A DNA stretch of 39,800 nucleotides, taken from positions 1 to 39,800 of the forward strand of contig JACQGL010000161.1 of the NCBI GenBank assembly GCA_016199525.1, given 5' to 3'. The DNA comes from Armatimonadota bacterium. Its GTDB lineage: Bacteria; Armatimonadota; SYMT01; JACQGL01. Below are positions 25,798 to 34,870 of this stretch, piece by piece (within the stretch, counting starts at the first letter, position 1; every line of letters begins with the position of its first letter). The notes under the pieces were generated by a model. The model was not told the origin of the DNA. It ran no database searches and saw only the letters and a program-made list of their open reading frames with translations. Both the position numbers and the translations under genes were made by a program.

Positions 25798-26958
25798 ATG
25801 GCTGGTGTACACGACAGATGTCTGCAACTGGCATCGGAGGCGCTTGACTGCCTCCAGGCTCCGAAGAAGGGATCGGTCTCTACCGCCATCAGGAAGCTAG
25901 AGCTGTGTGCGCGTCTGCTGGGTGACTGCAAGCTCCTGCGCTGGTGCGAGTTCCACCTCGGCGGGTGGCGCTACGCGCTCTGGGGGTTGGAGGATGAGAA
26001 GGCTGAGCCGCGGGAGAAGCAGATCATCAATCTTATCGCCGAGGATAAGCTGCCAGTATCCATTGGCGAAGCGCTTCCCCGCGTCTTCGAGGCCGGTGGC
26101 GGTTTCGACAGCATCGAGATGCTTGAGGAGGTAGTAGACCGCCTTAGGAAAGAGAAAGCAGGCAATGATGGCACGCGCTACCTTAATAATGTGCTTAAGA
26201 CGATCAGTGCGTGCGCGAACGCGGCAATGGAGCACGCCAGCAGGCTTTACGCACAGTTTTCCTTCGGAGACATCCCCCGCCGCCAGTTCGATGTCATCCG
26301 CGAGCGGGTGGATGGCCTTCTTCTCGACATCTGTCCCCAGGCGGTCAAGCAGTTCATGTCCGCATACCACGCGCTGGGATCCGGATCCAGCGAGGACTGG
26401 TCTCTCGCGTTGACCGCTTGCCGCCGGGTGATCAAGTCCGTAGCTGACGCCCTCTTCCCCCCGGTTGCTGCGAGAGATGGTCGGGCATTGGGGGAAGAAC
26501 AGTACATCAATCGACTGTGGGCCTTCCTGGATGACAATGTGCCTGCGGGGTCTGACAAGCTGTTGGCCAAGGCGCACGTCGACTACCTGGGGTCGTTCCT
26601 GCAACGCCTCAACGAAAAGGCATCGAAGGGGGTGCATGAGGCCGTCACCTACGAGGAGGCAGTGCGTGCGGTGCTGTACACGTACCTCACGCTGGGGGAC
26701 ATCCTTGAGTTCGCCGGGGTCGGAGTGAAACAGATCCTCGCGAGCACGGGGAAGCAGGATCTGAACTCCGCGAGCATCGAGAACCTGTGCCGTGTGCCGG
26801 GCATCAGGCCCGCGTTCGCCAAGGAGATCGTGCGCAGGCGCGCCAAGGTGCCGTTTGCGTCGACGAAGGAGCTGGCGGACATCAAGGGGTTCGGTCCGAG
26901 GACGCTCGCAAAGGCTGAGCCCTATCTCACGGTGATTCAGAGGTCCAGCGCCAGCTAG
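25798..26958 (+). CDS. AbiTii-like N-terminal domain plus C-terminal helix-hairpin-helix protein
   Basis: A 386-residue protein lodged between pyrB and pyrC. The N-terminus (about 5-65), with LQLASEALDC, VSTAIRKLELCARLLGD and LLRWCEFHLGGWRY, resembles the AbiTii domain of abortive-infection-type proteins (my recognition, not verified). Residues about 115-300 are helical, with ACANAAMEHASRLYAQFSF and LALTACRRVIKSVADALF reminiscent of HEPN-like helical domains, but I see no RxxxxH motif. Residues 319-378 are a ComEA-like double helix-hairpin-helix: DLNSASIENLCRVPGIRPAF, then ELADIKGFGPRTLAKAEPYL, a non-specific DNA-binding fold. AGGAGGG (25786-25792) overlaps the pyrB stop, so it is translated as part of the pyr operon. 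Its function is unknown; a DNA-sensing defence effector is a hypothesis. Confidence 0.65.
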   Translation: MAGVHDRCLQLASEALDCLQAPKKGSVSTAIRKLELCARLLGDCKLLRWCEFHLGGWRYALWGLEDEKAEPREKQIINLIAEDKLPVSIGEALPRVFEAGGGFDSIEMLEEVVDRLRKEKAGNDGTRYLNNVLKTISACANAAMEHASRLYAQFSFGDIPRRQFDVIRERVDGLLLDICPQAVKQFMSAYHALGSGSSEDWSLALTACRRVIKSVADALFPPVAARDGRALGEEQYINRLWAFLDDNVPAGSDKLLAKAHVDYLGSFLQRLNEKASKGVHEAVTYEEAVRAVLYTYLTLGDILEFAGVGVKQILASTGKQDLNSASIENLCRVPGIRPAFAKEIVRRRAKVPFASTKELADIKGFGPRTLAKAEPYLTVIQRSSAS

Positions 26959-26990
26959 GTAGGCCGTTGTTGGCTGCACGGAGGGCTACC

Positions 26991-28322
26991 GTGGGTTTGC
27001 TGCTGAAAAACGGGCGGGTGATCGATCCCTCGCAGGGGCTGGACGCCGAGCGGGACGTGCTGCTCGAAGACGGGCGCGTGGCCCGGATTGAGCGTGGCCT
27101 GGTCGCCGGCGCGCACGAAGTGATCGACTGCGCGGATCGCGTCGTGTGCCCCGGGTTTATCGATCTGCACGTTCACCTGCGCGACCCCGGGCAGGAGTAC
27201 AAGGAAACGATTGCCACGGGCACGCGCGCCGCGGCAGCGGGCGGGTTCACCCACGTGGGCTGCATGCCGAACACCGATCCGCCCATCGACGATCCGTCCG
27301 TGGTACATCTCATCCAGGAGCGCGCCCGGCGCGCGTGCGGGGTGAAGGTGCACGTCTACGGCGCGCTCTCTAAAGCCAACGAGGGCCGGGAACTCTCCGA
27401 GCTGGGCCGGTTGGCGGACGCGGGCGTAACTCTCTTCTCCGACGATGCCTTCCCGATCCAGAACAGCCAGCTGATGCGTCGCGCGATGGAATACGCCCGC
27501 ATGCTCCACCGCGGCGTGACCCTGCACTGCGAGGACAAAGCGCTCTCCGCCGACGGGGTGATGAACGAGGGTGAGGTCGCCACCCTCCTGGGACTGCGGG
27601 GCGTTCCGCACGCCGCAGAGGATGTGCACGTGGCGCGCAATATCGAGCTGTGCCGCCTGACCGGCTGCCGGCTGCACATCTGCCACGTCGCCACCGCGGG
27701 AACGGTGGCCCTGGTCCGGCGCGCGAAGGCGGAGGGCCTCCCCGTAACTGCGGAAGCCGACCCGCACCACTTTTGCCTGACAGACGAGGCCTGCCTGGGC
27801 TACAACACCAACGCCAAGGTCAATCCGCCCCTGCGCACGGCGCACGATGTGGCCGCGGTACAGGAAGGGCTGGCGGATGACACGCTGGACTGCATCGCCA
27901 CCGACCACGCGCCCCATGCCTCGCACGAGAAGGAGTGTGAGTTCGACCGGGCACTGTTCGGGCTGGTGGGGCTGGAAACGGCGGTCTCCCTTACGCTGGA
28001 CAAACTGGTGCGGGCGGGCATCCTGACGCTGCTCCAGGCGGTGGAGCGGCTGGCGACCAACCCCGCGCGGGTACTGACCGGGGATGGCCGCCGCCTTCCC
28101 CCGGAGGTCGATCCCCTCCTGGGCACTCTTCAACCCGGCGCCCCTGCCGACGTAACCATCCTGGATCTGGATCGTCCGGTGCGGGTGGAGGCCGAGCGAC
28201 TCTACTCGAAAGGCAAGAACACGCCGTTCCTGGGATGGGAGATGATCGGCGCGCCGGCGGTTACCATTGCGGGCGGGCGCGTGCTGATGCGGGACGGCCG
28301 GATCGCGGGAGACGAGGGGTAG
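26991..28322 (+). CDS. pyrC: Dihydroorotase (class I)
   Basis: Cyclises N-carbamoyl-aspartate to dihydroorotate; a zinc-dependent amidohydrolase. The 443-residue protein has metal ligands H60 and H62 and substrate Arg64 in DLHVHLRDPGQEYKET. LFSDDAFPIQ and LHCEDKALS follow, then HICHVATAG, the GYNTNAKVNPPLRT block, and D305 in TDHAPHASHEKECEFD. This long form is the Bacillus/Aquifex type. GTG 26991 is preferred: GGAGGG is at 26980-26985 and the family N-terminus GLLLKNGRVIDP follows directly. A TTG at 26967 in frame is less likely. It starts 32 bases after the AbiTii-like gene. Confidence 0.95.
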   Translation: MGLLLKNGRVIDPSQGLDAERDVLLEDGRVARIERGLVAGAHEVIDCADRVVCPGFIDLHVHLRDPGQEYKETIATGTRAAAAGGFTHVGCMPNTDPPIDDPSVVHLIQERARRACGVKVHVYGALSKANEGRELSELGRLADAGVTLFSDDAFPIQNSQLMRRAMEYARMLHRGVTLHCEDKALSADGVMNEGEVATLLGLRGVPHAAEDVHVARNIELCRLTGCRLHICHVATAGTVALVRRAKAEGLPVTAEADPHHFCLTDEACLGYNTNAKVNPPLRTAHDVAAVQEGLADDTLDCIATDHAPHASHEKECEFDRALFGLVGLETAVSLTLDKLVRAGILTLLQAVERLATNPARVLTGDGRRLPPEVDPLLGTLQPGAPADVTILDLDRPVRVEAERLYSKGKNTPFLGWEMIGAPAVTIAGGRVLMRDGRIAGDEG

Positions 28323-28477
28323 CCAGCGGAGTGTGGTTGTATGGGCACAGGGGAGGGGAGCGGGAGAAGAGAGGGTAGGGGAGTGGGAGAGTAGGGCTTC
28401 GGGTTTGGATGTTGGGGCTTCGGGACTGCCCTAACGCCGAACACCCAGGCCCAACGCCGGGCGTCGATTGACCGCTG
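28323..28477 (+). repeat. Purine-rich spacer with a potential G-quadruplex
   Basis: The spacer after pyrC is strongly purine-rich (28345-28396) on the coding strand. At 28373-28396 there are four G-runs: GGGTAGGGG, then GGG and GGG, with loops of 2, 3 and 6 bases, the canonical quadruplex spacing. A TTCGGG-type phrase repeat follows at 28398-28426. Confidence 0.5.
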
Positions 28478-29173
28478 ATGTCACGCACGAGTGCACAAAC
28501 GGGAACCTGGTTGGCAGCGGCGTGGGAGCCGTTCTGCGAGCTGCTGCACGTCGAGTCGAGGGACGGCCGGGGGGCTGCCCGGAGCCGCCTGGCGGGATTG
28601 CGAGAGGCCTACCTGGCCGCGCGCGCCGTGGGAGGAGAGGTGCCGCTGGCGGAAACCGCCGGGGAAGATGCCTGGCCGCTGGCCCGCACACGCGGTGTCT
28701 GGGTGCTCTGGATGCTCCGTGATGCCGTGGGGCCTACGGCGTTCCAGGCAGCGTGCGGGGACTGGCTGGCGGGCTGCGAGCCGCCCAGCCTGGCCGCGCT
28801 GCGCGCTCACGCGGAAGCGGAACACGGGGCCGAACTGGGAGCGTTCCTGGACTACTGGACGGCGACCACCGGTCTGCCCGACTACCGGCTGCGCTCGGCC
28901 GTCGCCCGACGCTGCGGCGACGGCTATCTGGTGACCCTGCAGGTGGAAAACCGGGGGCAGGGACCGATCTTGGTGGCGGCTCTCATCCGTACTGAGGAAG
29001 GCGCGCAGCACGAGTTCGCGATCCGCGCCGGAACGGGCGAGCGGACGGAGGCGCGTTACCCGGTGCTTACCCGGCCGGTCGCCGCGGCGCTGGACCCGGA
29101 GGGGGACCTGCTCTCCGCGAGCGGAGCGGGGTCCTGGGTCTCCGTGCGCGTGCGGCTATGGGGGCTGTTCTAA
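28478..29173 (+). CDS. Orphan C-terminal domain like M1 metallopeptidases
   Basis: A 231-residue protein between pyrC and carA. RGVWVLWMLRDAVGPTAFQAACGDWLAG (about 72-99) resembles the helical segment KGAxVLHMLRxxLGxxxFxxxLxxYL that follows the active site of M1 aminopeptidases. The block ending LGAFLDYWTATTGLPDYRL matches their FFDQWLxxTGxPxL. The tail GYLVTLQVENRGQGPILVAALI to AALDPEGDLL matches the closing beta domain. The HExxH zinc site is absent and there is no signal peptide, so it cannot be a peptidase of this class as it stands. It may be a truncated gene or a repurposed binding domain. Its stop abuts the carA start (29171-29173, then GTG 29174), so it is co-translated with carA. Confidence 0.55.
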   Translation: MSRTSAQTGTWLAAAWEPFCELLHVESRDGRGAARSRLAGLREAYLAARAVGGEVPLAETAGEDAWPLARTRGVWVLWMLRDAVGPTAFQAACGDWLAGCEPPSLAALRAHAEAEHGAELGAFLDYWTATTGLPDYRLRSAVARRCGDGYLVTLQVENRGQGPILVAALIRTEEGAQHEFAIRAGTGERTEARYPVLTRPVAAALDPEGDLLSASGAGSWVSVRVRLWGLF

Positions 29174-30268
29174 GTGAGTAACCGCTGCCTGCTGGTGCTG
29201 GAAGACAGGATCGCCTACGAGGGGACGGCCATCGGGTCGCCCGGCACCGCCATTGGCGAGGTGGTGTTCAGCACCTCGATGACCGGCTACCAGGAGATGC
29301 TCACCGACCCCTCCTACGCGGGGCAGCTGCTCACTCTCACCTACCCGCTTATCGGCAACTACGGCGTGGCGGGGGAGGATTTTGAATCGCGGCACGTCCA
29401 GGCCGCGGGATTTGTCGTCCGCCAGCTCTGCGACGCGCCCAGCCACTGGCGGGCAGGGGAATCGCTGCCACAGTTCCTCGCCCGGCACCACGTGGTGGGC
29501 GTTCAGGGAATCGATACGCGCGCCCTCACCCGCCACCTGCGGGTCCGCGGAGTGATGCTTGGCATCCTGACCACGGAACTGGATTACGACGCCGCCCTCC
29601 GGCGGCTGAAGGAAGCCCCGCCTTACGATGCCATCGATTTCGTTTGCCGCGTCTCCACCCCCGAGCCCTACACCTGGGAGGCGACGACCGACCGCCCCGA
29701 CGGTCGCGTGCTGCACGTGGCCCTGGTGGATTGCGGCGTGAAGTTCAACATCATGCGCTGCCTCGCCGCCCAGGGCTGCCGAACGACCGTCTTCCCGTGC
29801 ACGGCCACCGCAGCGGAGATCCTGGCCAGCGCGCCGGACGGGATAGCGTTCTCCCCGGGCCCGGGGGATCCCGCGCGGCTGGAATACGTGGTGAACACCG
29901 CCCGCGATCTCCTCGGCAAGAAGCCGATCTTTGGCATCTGCCTGGGCAACCAGATCGTGGGCCAGGCGTTCGGGGCGACCACCTTCAAGCTGCGCTTCGG
30001 CCACCGCGGCGGCAACCATCCCGTGAAGGACCTGACCACCGGTCGGGTGACGATTACCAGCCAGAACCACGGCTACGCCGTCGATCCGGAGAAGCTGGCG
30101 GGCAGCGGCCTGGAGGTCACACATGTTAACCTGAACGACGGCACTGTGGAGGGCCTGCGCCACCGCGAGCTGCCAGTGTTCACCATCCAGTACCACCCGG
30201 AGGCGCACCCGGGGCCGCACGACAGCCGGTATCTGTTCGAGCAGTTCATCGTCGCGATGGAGCAGTAG
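29174..30268 (+). CDS. carA: Carbamoyl-phosphate synthase small (glutaminase) subunit
   Basis: Hydrolyses glutamine and channels ammonia to CarB for carbamoyl-phosphate synthesis, feeding pyrimidines and arginine. At 364 residues it has normal length. The N-terminal domain has the conserved GEVVFSTSMTGYQEMLTDPSY (about 28-48) and the QGIDTRALTRHLR block. The class I glutamine amidotransferase domain holds nucleophile C256 in GICLGNQ, then FGHRGGNHPVKD and SQNHGYAVD, and the H341/E343 pair in YHPEAHPGPHD. Asn replaces the common His after CLG (GNQ for GHQ), which is not a catalytic residue. GTG 29174 begins immediately after the preceding stop. The next pyr gene, carB, is 926 bases away behind two unrelated genes. 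Confidence 0.95.
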   Translation: MSNRCLLVLEDRIAYEGTAIGSPGTAIGEVVFSTSMTGYQEMLTDPSYAGQLLTLTYPLIGNYGVAGEDFESRHVQAAGFVVRQLCDAPSHWRAGESLPQFLARHHVVGVQGIDTRALTRHLRVRGVMLGILTTELDYDAALRRLKEAPPYDAIDFVCRVSTPEPYTWEATTDRPDGRVLHVALVDCGVKFNIMRCLAAQGCRTTVFPCTATAAEILASAPDGIAFSPGPGDPARLEYVVNTARDLLGKKPIFGICLGNQIVGQAFGATTFKLRFGHRGGNHPVKDLTTGRVTITSQNHGYAVDPEKLAGSGLEVTHVNLNDGTVEGLRHRELPVFTIQYHPEAHPGPHDSRYLFEQFIVAMEQ

Positions 30269-30374
30269 TGCCGGGGCAACGATAGCCACATCTGGGGCCT
30301 GGTGCCCGGGGACCGGTTTGTGGGCAAGGCGCTGTGCCACTGCTGGCCTCCCGGACGGACAGGGGATCTCTGAT

Positions 30375-30701
30375 ATGCCAAAGATTGTGGTCCGTACTAC
30401 GGATGAGGGGCTGCGCATCCCGGCGGATGTGCTGGAACAGGCAGGGGTGGAGCCGGGGGGCCTCATCGAGCTGGAATTCGCCGTGCTGCCCGGACCGCGA
30501 GAGATCCAGAAGGAGGCGCTGCGCCATACCATCTGGCACCTCGGCGACGCCATCCGGGTGGGGCGGCCGCAGTGGCAGGCAGGGGAGTGGGTGGTTGATC
30601 TCTGGTCCGTAGATCGACAGGAGCGCATCGGCCAGCTCTATCTGGATGCGCACGGGCAGGTCATCCAGGAGAAGTCGACCACGCGCGAAACCCTGGGGTG
30701 A
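30375..30701 (+). CDS. Small AbrB/SpoVT-like N-terminal domain protein
   Basis: A 108-residue protein after carA. The first 35 residues, MPKIVVRTTDEGLRIPADVL and EQAGVEPGGLIEL, have the swapped-hairpin AbrB/MazE pattern (a strand, RIPxxxL, G-hinge, GxxIEL) typical of antitoxins and transition-state regulators. The rest (about 45-108) is not part of that fold; WVVDLWSVDRQERIGQLYLDAHGQV looks like two beta strands of a small accessory domain. It is six bases upstream of the C39-like peptidase gene, so the pair is probably one unit. Antitoxin-like or adaptor function is inference from the fold and neighbour. ATG 30375 is the only good start. Confidence 0.55.
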   Translation: MPKIVVRTTDEGLRIPADVLEQAGVEPGGLIELEFAVLPGPREIQKEALRHTIWHLGDAIRVGRPQWQAGEWVVDLWSVDRQERIGQLYLDAHGQVIQEKSTTRETLG

Positions 30702-30707
30702 GACGCG

Positions 30708-31211
30708 ATGCTCCTGGTTCCCTGCGTGCGCCAGCCGGATCACATTACCTGCCTCCCAATGTGCGTCTGGGCGGTGCTGAGGTTCGGCGGGTTCACCGTG
30801 GAGTTTGATGAGGTGCTGGCCGCCTGCCGTGTGGACCGACGGGGAGCCGTCTGGCAGCTCACCGCCCTCAGTCTCCAGGAGGCGGGATGGGATGTGGAGG
30901 TAGTTAGGTCCCTCGATCTGGACGCGATTCGCGCGTCCCTCGCCGAGGAACGGCCCCTCATCGCCATCCTGCTTCGCGACCCGGAGGACCCGGAGCCGTT
31001 CGCTCATGCCGTGGTCGTTTGCGATGTCGAGGATGCCGGTCTCGTGGTGATGGATCCGTCCCCCGGTGAGTATGTCCGGCTGCCGTGGTCGACTGCCAAC
31101 TGGAACCTGGCGGATGCGTTCGTGAGTGGTCTGCTCATCGGTGGCGCAACGACCAGCGCTGGTCCCGAGAAGCCGACGGTTACAAGATACCGTAATGCCC
31201 AAACGCCCTGA
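30708..31211 (+). CDS. C39-like papain-fold cysteine peptidase
   Basis: A 167-residue protein. The active-site pattern of C39-like peptidases is visible: oxyanion Q9 six residues before nucleophile C15 ([21 protein letters not shown]), H100 in [10 protein letters not shown] and D116 in VVMDPSPG. No signal peptide or transporter domain is present, so it is a free cytosolic protease domain and not a bacteriocin exporter. It lies six bases downstream of the AbrB-like gene and overlaps carB by 17 bases (31195-31211). That position makes it a co-translated member of the pyr operon. Target and role are unknown; a toxin controlled by the AbrB-like protein is one hypothesis, a housekeeping protease another. 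Confidence 0.65.
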   Translation: MLLVPCVRQPDHITCLPMCVWAVLRFGGFTVEFDEVLAACRVDRRGAVWQLTALSLQEAGWDVEVVRSLDLDAIRASLAEERPLIAILLRDPEDPEPFAHAVVVCDVEDAGLVVMDPSPGEYVRLPWSTANWNLADAFVSGLLIGGATTSAGPEKPTVTRYRNAQTP

Positions 31212-34200
31212 CATCAAGAAGGTAATGGTCATCGGCTCGGGCCCGATCGTTATCGGGCAGGCGGCCGAGTTCGACTATGCGGGCACCCAGGCCTGCCGCG
31301 CCCTGCGGGAGGAGGGCTGCCAGGTCGTCCTGGTCAACTCCAATCCCGCAACGATTATGACGGACACCGAGATTGCGGACCGGGTTTACATCGAGCCGCT
31401 CTCGTTGGAGTTCGCAGAACGCATCATCGAGCGCGAACGGCCGGACGGGCTACTGCCTACCCTGGGCGGGCAGACAGGTCTGAACCTGGCTACCCAGCTT
31501 GCCACCCAGGGCATTCTCGACCGGTATGCGGTGCAGCTGCTCGGCACGCCGCTGCGCGCCATTCGCATGGCGGAGGACCGTGAGGAGTTCCGCGCCCTGA
31601 TGCAGCGCATCGGGGAGCCGGTCCCCGAGAGCTGGATCGTGGAAAGTGAGGTCCAGCTGCGGGAGATGGCGGCGATGGAGGATCTGCTGTATCCCCTCAT
31701 CATCCGGCCCGCCTATACGCTGGGTGGCACGGGAGGTGGCATCGCCAACGACGCGGAGGAGCTGCTGGAGATCGGCACGCTGGGTCTCAAAGCCTCCATG
31801 CGCCACCAGGTGCTCGTGGAGCGCTGCCTCCTGGGCTGGAAGGAGATCGAATACGAGGTGATGCGCGACGGAGCGGATACCTGCATCACCGTCTGCAACA
31901 TGGAGAACCTGGACCCTATGGGGATCCATACCGGGGACTCCATCGTCGTCGCCCCCAGCCAGACGCTCTCCGACAAGGAGTACCAGCTTCTGCGCTCCGC
32001 TTCGCTGAAGATCATCCGCGCCCTGGGCATCGAGGGGGGCTGCAACGTCCAGCTGGCATTGGACCCGGAGAGCACCGCGTACTACGTCATCGAGGTCAAT
32101 CCACGCGTCAGCCGCTCCTCCGCACTCGCCTCCAAAGCCACCGGCTACCCGATCGCCCGCGTGGCGGCAAAGATCGCCATCGGCCTGTGCCTGGACGAGA
32201 TCCAGAACGCCGTCACCCGCAAAACGCTGGCCTGCTTCGAGCCTGCCCTGGACTACTGCGTGGTGAAGATCCCCCGCTGGCCGTTCGACAAGTTCTCCGC
32301 CGCGGATCGCACTATCGGCACGCAGATGAAGGCCACCGGCGAGGTGATGGCCATCGGTCGCACCTTCGAGCAGGCGCTGCTGAAGGCGGTCCGCTCTCTG
32401 GAGATCGGACAGTTCGGCCTGCGGATGATCCGCCTGATGCCCTGGTCGGACATGGAGCTGGAGGAGGGCCTGCGGCGGGCGACGGACGAGCGCCTGTTCG
32501 TAGTAGCGGAGGCGTTCCGCCGCGGCTGGGAGGTCCGTGAGGTCCACGAACTGTCCGCCATCGACCCCTGGTTTCTGCACAAGATCCGCCGTCTGGTGCA
32601 GATCGAGGACACCTTCTCCCAGGTGCGGCCAGACCAGCCGGAGTTCGAGGAGCGGCTCCGCCAGGCAAAGTCGGTAGGGTTCAGCGACCGCACGCTGGCG
32701 CGGCTGTGCGGGCTCCCGGAAGCGGATTTGCGGCAGCGTCGCCGGGCGTGGGGGATTGGCCCCGTATTCAAGATGGTGGACACCTGCGCCGCGGAGTTCG
32801 AGGCGGAAACCCCCTACTTCTACTCCAGCTACGAAGCCGAGGGTGAGGACGAGGCCGCGGACCTCACCCCCATCCCCTCTCCTACCAAGGGGGGAAGGGG
32901 AGCGGTTAAGCGTCCTAAGGCAATCGTCATCGGCTCGGGGCCGATCCGAATTGGGCAGGGGATTGAGTTCGACTACTGCACCGTGCACGGCGTCTGGGCG
33001 CTGCGTGAAGCGGGCTACGAGAGCATCGTCCTCAACAATAACCCCGAGACGGTCTCCACCGACTTCGACACGAGCGACACGCTCTACTTCGAGCCGCTCA
33101 CCGCCGAGGACGCCCTCGAAGTCATCTGCAAGGAACAGCCGGAGGGGGTGATCGTCCAGTTTGGCGGGCAGACGGCCATCAACCTGGCGGCCCCGCTGCA
33201 CGAGGCAGGTGTGCCGATCCTGGGGACTGATTTCGCCTCCATCGAGATCGCCGAAGACCGTGACAAGTTCGAGCAACTGCTGCGCGACCTGGACATCCCC
33301 AAACCCGCGGGCCGCGCCGTGCGTGCGGAGGAGGCCGCCGTGCAGGTGGCGGAAGAGATCGGTTATCCGGTGCTGGTGCGGCCTTCCTGGGTGCTGGGCG
33401 GCCGCGCCATGGAGATTGTCAACAGTCGTGAGGACCTGCTCTTCTACATGCACTACGCCGTCGCCGTGTCACCAGAAGCCCCTATCCTCGTGGATCGCTA
33501 CATCCTCGGCAAAGAGGTGGAGGTAGACGTGATCGGGGACGGCGAGGACTGCCTTATCCCCGGCATTATGGAGCACATCGAGCGGGCGGGCGTCCACAGC
33601 GGCGACTCGATGGCGATCTTCCCGCCGCAAACCCTCTCCCAGGCGGTTCTGGATAAGGTGGTAGAGTATGCCATCCGTGTTGCCAGAGCCCTGCGCGTGC
33701 GCGGGTTGATGAATATCCAGTATGTAGTGGAGGACGAGAACGTCTACATCCTGGAGGTGAACCCACGCGCCAGCCGGACGGTGCCCTACCTCTCCAAGAT
33801 CACCGGTGTGCCCATGGTCCAGGTAGCCACCCAGGCGATGTTGGGCCGCCGGCTCTCGGAGATGGGCTATGGCACGGGCCTCTACGCGGGCGGGGTCGGA
33901 CAGCCTGTGGCGCACGTCGCCGTCAAGGCGCCGGTATTCAGCTTCGCCAAGCTGACGCGCGTGGACGTCAACCTGGGACCAGAAATGAAATCCACGGGCG
34001 AGGTTATGGGGGTAGATTTCGACTATCCCCGCGCCCTCTACAAGGCGATGGTCGCCTCTGGGGTGGACGTGCCCACTCGCGGGAAGATGATCGCCACCAT
34101 TGCGGATCGCGACAAGCAGGAGGCGCTGCCGATCATCCGCGAGTTCTACCGGCTGGGGTTTGAGATCTTCGCCACCGGCGGCACCGCCCGGTTTCTTAAC

Positions 34201-34503
34201 CAGAACGGCGTGGAGGCCACGAAGGCGAATAAAATCCATGAGGGCGGGCAGACGCTTATCGACCTGATCCAGAACGGTCGCGTGCACCTGCTGATCAACA
34301 CGGTAGGCACGAACAAGCAATCGGAGCTGGAGGCGGCCCAGTTGCGCCGCGCCAGCGTGGAGAACGGCGTTCCGTGTCTCACCTCCCTGGATACGGCGCA
34401 GGCGCTACTGATGTCCCTTCAGGCCCGCCGCGAGGGCCAGGAGAACGGCCGCCGGCCGCACTGTATGACGATTGATGAGTATTGCCGGCTGAACAAGAAA
34501 TGA
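31195..34503 (+). CDS. carB: Carbamoyl-phosphate synthase large subunit
   Basis: Makes carbamoyl phosphate from ammonia, bicarbonate and two ATP. The 1102-residue protein contains both synthetase halves. The first starts [20 protein letters not shown] and the second [19 protein letters not shown]; each has its ATP-grasp block ([12 protein letters not shown] and [12 protein letters not shown]). A C-terminal MGS-like allosteric domain follows ([13 protein letters not shown] near 990 onward). Residues 556-570 between the halves, [15 protein letters not shown], are absent from standard CarB and correspond to a dispersed repeat inserted in frame. ATG 31195 is chosen because [12 protein letters not shown] begins there; it overlaps the C39-like gene by 17 bases. 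It is the last pyrimidine gene of the operon; pyrK/D/F/E are not in the window. Confidence 0.96.
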   Translation: MPKRPDIKKVMVIGSGPIVIGQAAEFDYAGTQACRALREEGCQVVLVNSNPATIMTDTEIADRVYIEPLSLEFAERIIERERPDGLLPTLGGQTGLNLATQLATQGILDRYAVQLLGTPLRAIRMAEDREEFRALMQRIGEPVPESWIVESEVQLREMAAMEDLLYPLIIRPAYTLGGTGGGIANDAEELLEIGTLGLKASMRHQVLVERCLLGWKEIEYEVMRDGADTCITVCNMENLDPMGIHTGDSIVVAPSQTLSDKEYQLLRSASLKIIRALGIEGGCNVQLALDPESTAYYVIEVNPRVSRSSALASKATGYPIARVAAKIAIGLCLDEIQNAVTRKTLACFEPALDYCVVKIPRWPFDKFSAADRTIGTQMKATGEVMAIGRTFEQALLKAVRSLEIGQFGLRMIRLMPWSDMELEEGLRRATDERLFVVAEAFRRGWEVREVHELSAIDPWFLHKIRRLVQIEDTFSQVRPDQPEFEERLRQAKSVGFSDRTLARLCGLPEADLRQRRRAWGIGPVFKMVDTCAAEFEAETPYFYSSYEAEGEDEAADLTPIPSPTKGGRGAVKRPKAIVIGSGPIRIGQGIEFDYCTVHGVWALREAGYESIVLNNNPETVSTDFDTSDTLYFEPLTAEDALEVICKEQPEGVIVQFGGQTAINLAAPLHEAGVPILGTDFASIEIAEDRDKFEQLLRDLDIPKPAGRAVRAEEAAVQVAEEIGYPVLVRPSWVLGGRAMEIVNSREDLLFYMHYAVAVSPEAPILVDRYILGKEVEVDVIGDGEDCLIPGIMEHIERAGVHSGDSMAIFPPQTLSQAVLDKVVEYAIRVARALRVRGLMNIQYVVEDENVYILEVNPRASRTVPYLSKITGVPMVQVATQAMLGRRLSEMGYGTGLYAGGVGQPVAHVAVKAPVFSFAKLTRVDVNLGPEMKSTGEVMGVDFDYPRALYKAMVASGVDVPTRGKMIATIADRDKQEALPIIREFYRLGFEIFATGGTARFLNQNGVEATKANKIHEGGQTLIDLIQNGRVHLLINTVGTNKQSELEAAQLRRASVENGVPCLTSLDTAQALLMSLQARREGQENGRRPHCMTIDEYCRLNKK
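32860..32906 (+). repeat. Dispersed repeat inserted in frame in carB
   Basis: CCTCACCCCCATCCCCTCTC (32862-32881) followed by CTACCAAGGGG forms a C-rich arm and a G-rich arm, a small imperfect hairpin. It encodes [13 protein letters not shown], a peptide resembling the PSPxxGEG-type strings produced by a common environmental-genome repeat (recollection). It sits in the linker between the two CarB synthetase halves. Confidence 0.65.
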
Positions 34504-34573
34504 GGAAACGGACCAACGCCTGTCCTGGAAAGCGTCGCGAGCGCCGGCCGGCCTGTGCGCGGAGGGAAGAGGA

Positions 34574-34870
34574 ATGAGCGCCCGCATTCCGATCGACCGC
34601 GAGCAGATCGCCGCGTTCTGCCGCCGGCACCACATTCGCAAGCTGGCTCTGTTCGGTTCCGTGCTGCGGGAGGACTTCCGCCCCGACAGCGACGTGGATG
34701 TGCTGGTGGAGTTCGAGCCCGGGCACACGCCGGGGCTGGCGTTCTTCTCAATGGAAAGGGAGCTGGAGCGGCTACTCGGCCGCACCGTGGACCTGAACAC
34801 GCCCCAGTGCCTGCCCCCCCGTTTCCGCGATCGCGTCGTGTCGGAGGCGGAGATCCAGTATGCTAACTGA
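34574..34870 (+). CDS. mntA: MNT-type nucleotidyltransferase antitoxin
   Basis: A 98-residue minimal nucleotidyltransferase, antitoxin of the type VII HepT/MntA system, which inactivates HepT by adenylylating a tyrosine. The signature GSX10DXD is exact: G28-S29 and D40-x-D42 in FGSVLREDF then [12 protein letters not shown]. The N-terminal helix ends [13 protein letters not shown], as in the family. A purine-rich GGAGGGAAGAGG precedes ATG 34574. It begins 70 bases after carB and overlaps hepT by 11 bases. Confidence 0.92.
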   Translation: MSARIPIDREQIAAFCRRHHIRKLALFGSVLREDFRPDSDVDVLVEFEPGHTPGLAFFSMERELERLLGRTVDLNTPQCLPPRFRDRVVSEAEIQYAN

